Part shown: in pieces, positions 31,403 to 39,862 of the stretch
Layout: the number at the start of each line of letters is the position of its first letter
Numbering within the stretch: the stretch's first letter is position 1
NCBI GenBank assembly: GCA_024401055.1
Contig: JAKSLT010000016.1
Coordinates: forward strand, 1 to 41,910
Length of the DNA: 41,910 nt
DNA from: Bacteroidaceae bacterium
GTDB taxonomy: Bacteria; Bacteroidota; Bacteroidia; Bacteroidales; Bacteroidaceae
Direction: 5' to 3'
The notes under the pieces: generated by a model
Database searches by the model: none
What the model was told of the DNA's origin: nothing
What the model saw: the letters and a program-made list of their open reading frames with translations, nothing else
Position numbers and translations under genes: made by a program

Positions 31403-34400
31403 ATGAAAAACCGTTTTTGCAGAACGGGCAAGAGCATGCTCTATGCCGCTTGCCTTCTTTCGGCTCTTGGGTTGTCGTACTCCTGTTCGGACGATTATGA
31501 TCTGGATGACACAATGCCAGACTATCTCGGTCAGAGTATTTACAGCGAACTGAGTGCCAGAAACACCTTCAAGAAAACAATCCGACTGATTGATGACTTG
31601 AACTACAAGGACGTGTTGGACATGACGGGCAGTAAGACGCTCTTCGTAGCGCCCGACACCGCTTTCGACACGTTCTTTAAGGACAACCCCTGGGGTGTGC
31701 GCTCCTATGAGGAGCTGACCCTTCCCCAGAAGAAGTACCTGCTTTACAACGCCATGTTGAACAATGCCTACGTGATGGAAATGATGTCCAACACGGAGAC
31801 CAACGGCAACATGGGCAACGTAAATTTCGTCAGCGGCAAGAACATGTGTCTCCGTCAGGGCTCCGCCTCCACGGCCACGGACACCATCCCGTACTTCCAC
31901 TGGTATGAGCTGCCCAACAACCAGAACCTCGCTACCGACGATGACGAGGGCGATGCCAAGTATGGCAAGTTCTGGGAAAAGTATCGCCGCCAGGACCAGA
32001 AGGAAGGCATCTTCCTCGTGTGCGACAACACGACGCCGATGATGACCCACTTCCTGGAGAACAACCTGAAGTTTAAGAATATCACCAATGACGACGTAGC
32101 CTTCATCCTCGGCGTGCCCACCTACGGCACGGAGAACCGCAGCTACATCTACGGCGCCCGCGTGATAGAGCAGGACGTGACCTGTATGAACGGTTACTAC
32201 GACGTGCTCGACCGTGTGCTGCTGGCTCCCAGCAATATGGCGGAAATGATTCGCACGAACGGCAAGACGAACCTGTTCAGCCGCATTCTGGACCGTTTCA
32301 GCGCTCCCGTGTATGACGCCACGCTGACCAACAACGCCCAGGCCCTGTATGCCAGCGTCACGGACTCCGTCTTCGTGAAGCGCTACTTCAGCACCCGCTC
32401 CCAGAACGGCAAGTTCAACACCAACCCCGTGACGAAGAACGCCATGGCCGACTTCCCCGTGCTGAACTTCGACCCGGCCTGGAACGCCTACACCTCCAGC
32501 ACCACCGCAGCCGCAACTGAGGATATGGGCGCCATGTTCGTGCCCAGCGACGATGCCCTGAAAGCCTACTTCCTGACGGGCGGCGGCCGCGTGCTGATGG
32601 ACCGTTACGCCGTGGAGCGCCCCGTGACCGAGGCCAACCTCGAACTCAACATGGATCAGGTGCCTCTGGACATCATCAGCGCCCTGGTGAACAACCTGAT
32701 GAAGGCCTCCTTCTGCGAGACGGTGCCCTCGAAGTACCTGACCATCATGAACGACGCCCGTGACCAGATGTTCAACGGCGGCGACTATCCTTCGCTGGAC
32801 AGCTTCAAGGCCTCCATCGACAAGTGCCTGCTGGCCAACAACGGTGTCGTTTACGTGATGAACAAGGTCATCTCCCCTGCCGACTACGCCTCCGTAATCG
32901 CCCCCGCCCTCTACAGTAAGAACACGAAGGTGGTGCGCGCCGTCGTTCGCGCCGACGAAAACTTCATCCAGGGCTCCGACTACGGCAACGCTCCCTTGCA
33001 GAAATACTTCAGCACCTACCTGAAGGCCATGCAGAGCAGCTTCTCGTTCTTCGTCCCCGTTGACGAGGGCCTCGGCACCTACGGCTATGTCGATCCTGCC
33101 TCCATCGCCACCCAGAACCCGCGCAACTACCGCTACTGGGTATGGACCTATGCCACGGGCAGCAGCGGCACCAACAGCGCCAAGACCATCTCCGTGCAGG
33201 CCGACGCCTACAACTACGACCTCACCACCGGTCAGCCCGACCAGCTGAACGAGAAGGACTGGAAGGGCAGCTCCTTCCGCTCCGCCTACTCGCAGCCCGT
33301 CACCCAGGGCTACGGCGAAACCAAGCGCGCCCTGCTGACCGAGATGATCAACCAGCATATCATCGTGCACGACAACAATGACAACAACGGCGTGCTGAAC
33401 AACTCCCGCAAGTTCTACCTGAGCCGCGACGGTGCCCCCGTCTATATCAAGAGCGGCAACGCCGGCAACGGCGAGAACATGGTTCTGGCCGGCGGCTGGC
33501 AGTTGCAGCTGGAGAATGACACCATCCAGGGCAACGAGCATCAGTGTAAGGTAATCGAGGCCTACGACCAGTCGAAGAGCACCAACGGCTACGGTAACGG
33601 TCACACCTTCCTCATCGACCGTCCCATGCAGCCCTCCATGCAAAGCGTCTATGGCATCCTCGATGCCAACGAGAGCTTCAGCGCCTTCAAGGACCTCTGC
33701 AACGGCTTTGACGCCCAGCTCCTGCAGGAAGCAGGCTTCAAGGACAAGGCAGCTGCCGAGGCCGTGGCCAGCGGCAGTATCACCGATCCCTCTTCCTATA
33801 CTGATGCCGACTGGCAGAGCGCTGCCGAACTCTACAAGATTTTCGGCGAAGGCGAAGTGAAGGCTGGCAGCAAGACCATTGCCAAATACTTCGGCACCGA
33901 CAAGCTCGTGCGCTCCTTCAATAACTACAACTACACCGTCTATGTTCCTACTAACGAAGCAGTCCAGAAGGCTCTGAGCCTGGGTCTCCCCACTTGGGAC
34001 ACCATTAAGGACTTCGTGGACGCCCACATGGAGCAGCAGCTCGACTCCCTGGGCCAGCCTATGACCGATGATGCCGGCAACCCCGTGATGGCACTCTCCG
34101 CCGACAACAGGGTGAAGGCACAGGCCATGATAACGATGCTGACCAACTTCATCCGCTACCACTTCCAGGACAACAGCCTCTTCGTGGACAACGTGACGGA
34201 TACCAATACGAAGCAGACCGCCTGCATCGACGAGGTCAACAACGTTTACCTGCCCGTAGTAGTCAGCCAGACTCCCAACGCCATGAGCGTGAAGGACAAT
34301 GCCGGCAACAGCCGTCAGGTAGTGACCTCCGGCGGTAAGTATAACCTCCTGGCTCGCGACGCTCACTTCAACGTGAATCCCCGCACGAGCGCAACCTCAT

Positions 34401-34552
34401 GTAAGCTTGTAGAGACGAGCAGCTATGCAGTGGTACATCAGATTGACGATGTGCTGAACTTTACCAAACTCACGGGCGGCCGCTACGACAGCGCCTGGAG
34501 CACAGCTGCCAAGGCAAAGAAGTTCGTCAAGAAGTTCCAAATCAAGAAATAA
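31403..34552 (+). CDS. Multi-domain fasciclin (FAS1) surface lipoprotein
   Basis: The protein is 1049 residues. I chose the ATG at 31403 because a lipoprotein signal follows it directly, with the lipobox ending LSYSC (Cys28) and then SDDYD, the acidic type of motif that marks surface-exposed lipoproteins in Bacteroidetes. FAS1-type 'H1' strands recur: KTLFVAPDTAF (78-88), AMFVPSDDAL (~377), FSFFVPVDEG (~549) and YTVYVPTNEAV (~844), so about four FAS1 units are present, with VVYVMNKVISP-like closing strands. FAS1 domains mediate adhesion or ligand binding. It is the first gene of an operon with SusC and SusD and a second FAS1 protein (9-bp gap to SusC), which suggests a partner that captures ligand or anchors the complex. 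Confidence 0.88.
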   Translation: MKNRFCRTGKSMLYAACLLSALGLSYSCSDDYDLDDTMPDYLGQSIYSELSARNTFKKTIRLIDDLNYKDVLDMTGSKTLFVAPDTAFDTFFKDNPWGVRSYEELTLPQKKYLLYNAMLNNAYVMEMMSNTETNGNMGNVNFVSGKNMCLRQGSASTATDTIPYFHWYELPNNQNLATDDDEGDAKYGKFWEKYRRQDQKEGIFLVCDNTTPMMTHFLENNLKFKNITNDDVAFILGVPTYGTENRSYIYGARVIEQDVTCMNGYYDVLDRVLLAPSNMAEMIRTNGKTNLFSRILDRFSAPVYDATLTNNAQALYASVTDSVFVKRYFSTRSQNGKFNTNPVTKNAMADFPVLNFDPAWNAYTSSTTAAATEDMGAMFVPSDDALKAYFLTGGGRVLMDRYAVERPVTEANLELNMDQVPLDIISALVNNLMKASFCETVPSKYLTIMNDARDQMFNGGDYPSLDSFKASIDKCLLANNGVVYVMNKVISPADYASVIAPALYSKNTKVVRAVVRADENFIQGSDYGNAPLQKYFSTYLKAMQSSFSFFVPVDEGLGTYGYVDPASIATQNPRNYRYWVWTYATGSSGTNSAKTISVQADAYNYDLTTGQPDQLNEKDWKGSSFRSAYSQPVTQGYGETKRALLTEMINQHIIVHDNNDNNGVLNNSRKFYLSRDGAPVYIKSGNAGNGENMVLAGGWQLQLENDTIQGNEHQCKVIEAYDQSKSTNGYGNGHTFLIDRPMQPSMQSVYGILDANESFSAFKDLCNGFDAQLLQEAGFKDKAAAEAVASGSITDPSSYTDADWQSAAELYKIFGEGEVKAGSKTIAKYFGTDKLVRSFNNYNYTVYVPTNEAVQKALSLGLPTWDTIKDFVDAHMEQQLDSLGQPMTDDAGNPVMALSADNRVKAQAMITMLTNFIRYHFQDNSLFVDNVTDTNTKQTACIDEVNNVYLPVVVSQTPNAMSVKDNAGNSRQVVTSGGKYNLLARDAHFNVNPRTSATSCKLVETSSYAVVHQIDDVLNFTKLTGGRYDSAWSTAAKAKKFVKKFQIKK

Positions 34553-34561
34553 TAAAATATC

Positions 34562-37500
34562 ATGAAAAATACAAAGTATCTTCTGACGCTCATCCTCTGC
34601 TTCGTGTGTGTTGCGGGATTCGCCCAGCAAAAGCGAATCTCCGGTCATGTGTGGAGCAAGGGCGATGGGTCAATCATGATGGCAAATGTCGTTGAGAAGG
34701 ACGCCAACGGCCGTATCATCTCTGCCGTGCAGACTGATATGAACGGTAATTTCTCTCTCACCATCAAGAACCCGGCCAACAAGCTGGAAGTATCATATAT
34801 CGGCTATCAGAAGAAAACGATGTCCATCGGTGCGCAGACCACATTCCGCGTAGAACTGATAGACCGTAACACTCTGGCAGAAGCCAAGATTACGCAGACG
34901 CGTAAGACCAAGAGCGGTGGCCTGACCATTCCCGAACGCGAATTGAGTACCGCCACCCAGACCCTCGATATGGAAAACATGCAGGGTCTGTCGTTCGAGA
35001 CCGCCGGTGAAGCCCTTCAGGGCCAGATTGCCGGTCTTGACATCGTGAGCAACTCCGGTAACCTGGGTGCCGGCTCAAGCATGCGCCTGCGCGGTACGAG
35101 TACTATTAATGGTAATCAGGAACCCCTCATCGTGGTGGACGGCTATCCCTTGGAAGACCGCAGCACCGAGGACCTCGACCTGACCGATATGGAAAACACC
35201 GAGCAGTTTGCTACGCTGTTGCAGGTAAGCCCTGACGACATCAAGACGATTAAGGTGTTGAAGGACGGTGCCTCCACCGCCGTTTGGGGCTCTCGCGGCG
35301 CCAACGGTGTAATTGAGATTACCACGAAGCGTGGCCGCCGCGGCAAGACGCGCGTGGAATTCAACTACCGCTTCACGGGTGCCTGGCAGCCCGAAGGCCG
35401 TAAGCTGCTCAACGGCGACGGCTACACCATGATGCTGAAGGAAGCCTACTTCAACCCCCGTCAGAGCGACGCCGCTTCCGGCATCGTAGAGTTGATGTAC
35501 CTTCAGGACCATCCCGCCTACTACGGCAACTACAACAAAAACACCGACTGGGTGAAAGAAGTGACGCAGTTCGGCCAGACCCATGACTACGGACTGAGCC
35601 TCGCCGGCGGTGGCGAAAAGGCTACCTTCCGTATCGCTGCCAACTACAACCACGCCACGGGTACCATCATCAAGCAGTCGATGGACCGCTTATACACCCG
35701 TCTCGCCTTGGACTACTACGTGAGCGACCGCATTACGTTCCGTTCCAACTTCGGTATGAACTATACGAAGAACAACAAGAACTACGGCAACGACATTCTC
35801 AGCCGCGCATACTCCGCCATGCCTAACATGGCTATCACGCGCCAGGAATATGACAACGTGACCGGTGAATATTATGACACCGGCGAATACTACCTCATGC
35901 CTAAGGCTGCTGGTGCCGCCGGCCTCCTCGACAACTCGAGCGGCCTGTCCAGCTACTATCTGAACGACATGGTAAGTAACGGCAACCCCGTGGCCCGCGC
36001 CAACCTGGCCAAGGCCGTGGAGAGCAACTACAGCATCACGCCGCAGTTTGACATTGAGTACAAGCTCCTTGGCAAGGAAGACGATGAGTATCATCTCGAC
36101 TACAAGGGCTCCGTACAAATCTCTGCCGGTACCCTGTCCAACGATACTTATTTCCCCGCAGCCCTCAGCTATGACGACTGGAGCAGCGGTCTGAACGCCA
36201 CTTCCAACTCCGAGTCGAAGAGCTTCCGCTTCACTACTCAGCACCAGCTCACCTTCATCCCCGTGTTTGAGAACGAGAACCATCAGTTCCAGATGCTGGG
36301 CCGCTATGAACTTGTGACGAGCAGCAACTCCGGACAGTCCACCACCACCACGGGTGTGAACGGTGGCATCACCGACCCCACGGTGCCCGGCTATCTGAGC
36401 GGCCTCTCCTCTTCCACTGGCAAGTCCCGCGAAATTGACTTCATCGCTCAGGCTCACTACAGCTACATGTCAAAATATAACCTTGACTTAGCCCTCCGTG
36501 CTGACGGTAGCAGCTACTACGGCTCCGAGCAGAAATGGAAGCTCAACGCCGGTGTGTCCGGCCGTTGGAATATCAGCGACGAAAAGTTCTTCCAGCCTCT
36601 CACGAAGGTAATCAGCATGCTCTCCATCCGCGGCGGCTGGGGTCTGACCGGTAATCCCGTTTCCGACCAGGGCCTTATGTTCAACAAGTATAGCACTCTG
36701 GGCAACTACAACGGCGTGCAGGGCCTGTATCCCTCCAGCCTCCGCCTCGTGGAAATCCGTCCGGAGAAGGCCATGGACTGGAACATCGGTGCTGACCTTC
36801 ACTTCCTCAACGACCTTATCAACATCGACTTCAACGTCTATGACAAGAAGAACAGCGACCTGCTGATGCGCGGCGTGGCCATACCTACTACCACTGGCTA
36901 TAGCTCACTGAGCTGGAGCAACGTCGGCGAAATGGAGAACCAGGGTTGGGAACTTAACATGTGGACCCGTCCTATCTTCAAGGTGGGCAAGTTCTCTGCT
37001 GTGCTCCGTGCCAACTTCGCCCAGAACATCAACTCCATCAACTCCATGGATGCCAATGTGCTGAACTCAATGAATGACGACTTCAACTACAACGGCGGTA
37101 ACGAGCAGATCCTGAAGCGCTGCCAGATAGGCAATGCGCTCGGCGGTATCTACGGTTTCCACTTCAAGGGCGTCTATGTGTATGACTACGACCACAACGG
37201 TTACTTCGACCCCCGCACGGGCAAGAATGACTATTATGACGCACAGGGCGTGGAGAACACCGCAGCCCATGCTCTCGCTGCTGGCTATGAAGGCGTGAAT
37301 ATCTACAACGCCGCTCCTGTGGCCCGCGACGCTGAAGGCAAGGTCATCTATGACAAGAGTGGCAATCCTCTGCCTATTATATATAATTATGGAGGTGTCA
37401 ACTATCAGTTCGGTGGCGGCGATGTGGCTTATGAAGATATCAACCACGACGGCCAGATTAACGAACTTGACATCCAGTACCTCGGTTCTTCCAGCCCGAA

Positions 37501-37993
37501 GTTCAACGGCGGTTTCGGCGTTGACCTTACCTACGGACGCTGGACGCTGAAGTCCAACTTCAACTTCCGCGTGGGCAACAAGATTATCAACATTGCCCGC
37601 ATGAAGTCTGAGGATATGCGCAACAACCATAACCAGAGCGCAGCCGTAAACTGGCGCTGGCGCAAGAACGGTCAGGTGACTGAGATACCTCGTGCCCTGA
37701 GTACTAAGATTGACGCTTCCTACAATGCCCTCGTAAGCGACCGCTACGTGGAGAAGGGTGACTATCTGCGCTTCCAGTACCTGCAGCTGGGCTACAGCCT
37801 CGACCCGAAGGTCATCAAGAAGGCCGGATTCTCACAGATCCGTTTTACCGCTTCAATCAATAACCTCTTTGTATGGAGCAAGTACACAGGTGCAGACCCT
37901 GACCACACTCAGTCGCAGTATGGTCCCTGTACTGACAATGACACCACGCCCCGTTCCCGTTCGTTCACGGCCGGTGTAGTAGTAGGCTTCTAA
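34562..37993 (+). CDS. SusC/RagA-like TonB-dependent outer-membrane transporter
   Basis: The 1143-residue protein has a Sec signal (LLTLILCFVCVAGFAQ), a CarboxypepD_reg-like N-terminal domain (about 25-100, RISGHVWSKGDG...YIGYQKKTMSIG), then the TonB plug (GEALQGQIAGLDIVSNSGNL, SSMRLRGTSTINGNQEPLIV, VDGYPLED, KVLKDGASTAVWGSRGANGV) and a 22-strand-type beta-barrel ending with an aromatic residue (GVVVGF). No STN domain precedes the plug, so it is not a direct FecA-type sensor. With SusD it should import a glycan or peptide across the outer membrane, driven by TonB-ExbBD. The FAS1 partners make the ligand unclear; no glycoside hydrolase is in the window. Confidence 0.95.
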   Translation: MKNTKYLLTLILCFVCVAGFAQQKRISGHVWSKGDGSIMMANVVEKDANGRIISAVQTDMNGNFSLTIKNPANKLEVSYIGYQKKTMSIGAQTTFRVELIDRNTLAEAKITQTRKTKSGGLTIPERELSTATQTLDMENMQGLSFETAGEALQGQIAGLDIVSNSGNLGAGSSMRLRGTSTINGNQEPLIVVDGYPLEDRSTEDLDLTDMENTEQFATLLQVSPDDIKTIKVLKDGASTAVWGSRGANGVIEITTKRGRRGKTRVEFNYRFTGAWQPEGRKLLNGDGYTMMLKEAYFNPRQSDAASGIVELMYLQDHPAYYGNYNKNTDWVKEVTQFGQTHDYGLSLAGGGEKATFRIAANYNHATGTIIKQSMDRLYTRLALDYYVSDRITFRSNFGMNYTKNNKNYGNDILSRAYSAMPNMAITRQEYDNVTGEYYDTGEYYLMPKAAGAAGLLDNSSGLSSYYLNDMVSNGNPVARANLAKAVESNYSITPQFDIEYKLLGKEDDEYHLDYKGSVQISAGTLSNDTYFPAALSYDDWSSGLNATSNSESKSFRFTTQHQLTFIPVFENENHQFQMLGRYELVTSSNSGQSTTTTGVNGGITDPTVPGYLSGLSSSTGKSREIDFIAQAHYSYMSKYNLDLALRADGSSYYGSEQKWKLNAGVSGRWNISDEKFFQPLTKVISMLSIRGGWGLTGNPVSDQGLMFNKYSTLGNYNGVQGLYPSSLRLVEIRPEKAMDWNIGADLHFLNDLINIDFNVYDKKNSDLLMRGVAIPTTTGYSSLSWSNVGEMENQGWELNMWTRPIFKVGKFSAVLRANFAQNINSINSMDANVLNSMNDDFNYNGGNEQILKRCQIGNALGGIYGFHFKGVYVYDYDHNGYFDPRTGKNDYYDAQGVENTAAHALAAGYEGVNIYNAAPVARDAEGKVIYDKSGNPLPIIYNYGGVNYQFGGGDVAYEDINHDGQINELDIQYLGSSSPKFNGGFGVDLTYGRWTLKSNFNFRVGNKIINIARMKSEDMRNNHNQSAAVNWRWRKNGQVTEIPRALSTKIDASYNALVSDRYVEKGDYLRFQYLQLGYSLDPKVIKKAGFSQIRFTASINNLFVWSKYTGADPDHTQSQYGPCTDNDTTPRSRSFTAGVVVGF

Positions 37994-38012
37994 CATTAAA
38001 GCATAAAGAGAA

Positions 38013-39857
38013 ATGAAAATGAATAATATATATAATAAGGTGTTACTTGGCGCAGCCATAGTATGCACCGGGTTGATGGCATCCTGCGAGGACTATCTGA
38101 CAATCTTGCCTACCGACTCCATCCCAGAGGAAAACTTCTGGCAGAGCAAGGGTGACGTGAACAACGTTTGTGCATCCGCTTATTATAAACTGACACAGGA
38201 GGACGCTCTCTCCAGGATTCTCTATTGGGGTGAGTTCCGTAGTGATAATGTAGAACTGAAGGACATGACCAACACTTCCATCAGCCACATGATGGAAGGT
38301 GTGCTCCAGCCTACTGAAAGTATGTTCAAGTGGGATGCGTTTTACAGCGGTATTGCCTATTGCAACAAGGTTCTTGAGAAGGGTCAGGAAATGATATACA
38401 AGCAAACCGATGATACCTTCCAGCCGGGCGAATGGCGCTCTATCAGGGCAGAAATGCTCAGCTTGCGTGCCTTGTATTATTTCTATCTGGTACGTGCCTA
38501 TCGTGACGTGCCCTTTATAACCAAGACAATCAGCACCGATGCTGAAGCTCTTGAAGCACGTAAGGGCGTCCCCGCCACTCAGGGCGTAGTAATTCTTGAT
38601 ACCCTCATTAACAATCTCGAAGAGTGTAAAGACCATGCCGCCATGAACTTCGGCAACAGCCTTGACAACAAGGGCCGCTTTACAAAGCGCAGTGTGCGCA
38701 TGCTGCTGGCAGACATATATCTGTGGCAGGGCTGCATGCTGAAGCACGGCATCGACAAAGGCTATGTCCTCCTTAACGAGCAGGGTGATACTATCAAGAC
38801 ACAGAGCGAACTGGACACCAAGGCCACTGCCAACTTCCAGCGCGCCATTGAACTTTGCGATGAAATATTGGCTGAGATGAATAGCGATTACAAGAAAGAA
38901 ATCGATAAGAACCCCAACCAATATACAGAGGAAGAGAAGAAACAGCCCTATCCTCTCTATCAGATATCCCAGAGTGGTAATACTACCGATGATAAAGTTT
39001 ATAACAAGATATGGGGTGCCGGTAATTCTGACGAATCCATCTTCGACCTCCAGTATGACGGTGATCAGAACAGCAACACCGTGCTGGGTTCTATGTACTA
39101 CAAAACTTCCAGCAAGTCTGCAGCCAAGATGGTGGGTAAGCCTTCTCTCTTCACCACTATCAACACGATTGACAACGACGGAACGCTGAAAGGCTTCGGC
39201 AAGACTGATATTCGCCTCCATGAGTCCGTGTCTTTCACAGAACTTACGCAGTCGGAGTATCCTATCTGGAAGAACTCTGTAGAGAGCGTAAGCTTCAAGG
39301 ACAAGGAAAACATGATGGAAGGCGGCGATGCTGAGCCTCGTGCTACGGCTAATGCCAACTGGCCTATTTACCGTCTCAGCGACCTCATGCTCATCAAGGC
39401 CGAGTGTATCGCTCGCCTGGCCTATAAGGAAAACACCCCCGAACTTGTTGAAGGCTTCCGCCTTGTCAACAAACTGTTCGAGCGCTACAATCCCGGTCTG
39501 GACTCCACAGGCTCCGGTATGGCCAACACCTCCGATCGTTTGAAGTATGATTACTTCAAGGACAAGAGCGCCAGCGCTCTGCTTGAACTCGTCTATCGTG
39601 AGCGTCAGCGTGAGTTCTTCTCCGAAGGCAAGCGCTGGTTCGACATCGTGCGTCAGGCTGAGAGCGTAAACGGTACCTCTGAGGTCCTGAGCAGTTGGGT
39701 AGGCGCAAGCAAGAGCGTTCAGACTCGTCTTCGCAAACTGATTGCTATGTATGTGCCTTATTATAACGACGAGCTGAAGGTCAACCCGTCTCTCGTGCAG
39801 AACGAGGTGTGGGATAAGTACACACCCAATAGTAGTAAACCCACAGAGAATCAGTAA
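38013..39857 (+). CDS. SusD/RagB-like surface lipoprotein
   Basis: A 614-residue protein with a lipoprotein signal (lipobox LMASC, Cys25, followed by EDYLTILP) and the SusD start PTDSIPEENFWQSKGDVNNV. The N-terminal TPR-like helices (ALYYFYLVRAYRDVPFITK, the typical SusD 'RAYRDVPF' block) and the C-terminal RERQREFFSEGKRWFDIVR motif are clear. It caps the SusC barrel and binds the ligand on the cell surface. It is 19 bp from SusC and 5 bp from the next FAS1 gene. It is longer than many SusD proteins (about 500-560), with extra sequence in the middle (about 270-420). Confidence 0.95.
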   Translation: MKMNNIYNKVLLGAAIVCTGLMASCEDYLTILPTDSIPEENFWQSKGDVNNVCASAYYKLTQEDALSRILYWGEFRSDNVELKDMTNTSISHMMEGVLQPTESMFKWDAFYSGIAYCNKVLEKGQEMIYKQTDDTFQPGEWRSIRAEMLSLRALYYFYLVRAYRDVPFITKTISTDAEALEARKGVPATQGVVILDTLINNLEECKDHAAMNFGNSLDNKGRFTKRSVRMLLADIYLWQGCMLKHGIDKGYVLLNEQGDTIKTQSELDTKATANFQRAIELCDEILAEMNSDYKKEIDKNPNQYTEEEKKQPYPLYQISQSGNTTDDKVYNKIWGAGNSDESIFDLQYDGDQNSNTVLGSMYYKTSSKSAAKMVGKPSLFTTINTIDNDGTLKGFGKTDIRLHESVSFTELTQSEYPIWKNSVESVSFKDKENMMEGGDAEPRATANANWPIYRLSDLMLIKAECIARLAYKENTPELVEGFRLVNKLFERYNPGLDSTGSGMANTSDRLKYDYFKDKSASALLELVYRERQREFFSEGKRWFDIVRQAESVNGTSEVLSSWVGASKSVQTRLRKLIAMYVPYYNDELKVNPSLVQNEVWDKYTPNSSKPTENQ

Positions 39858-39862
39858 TAGTC

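Noticed and set aside
31376-34366. 996-residue minus-strand ORF opposite the first FAS1 gene
   Set aside because: It has low-complexity Val/Gly/His composition and no domain, and lies antisense to a lipoprotein gene with repeated FAS1 motifs.
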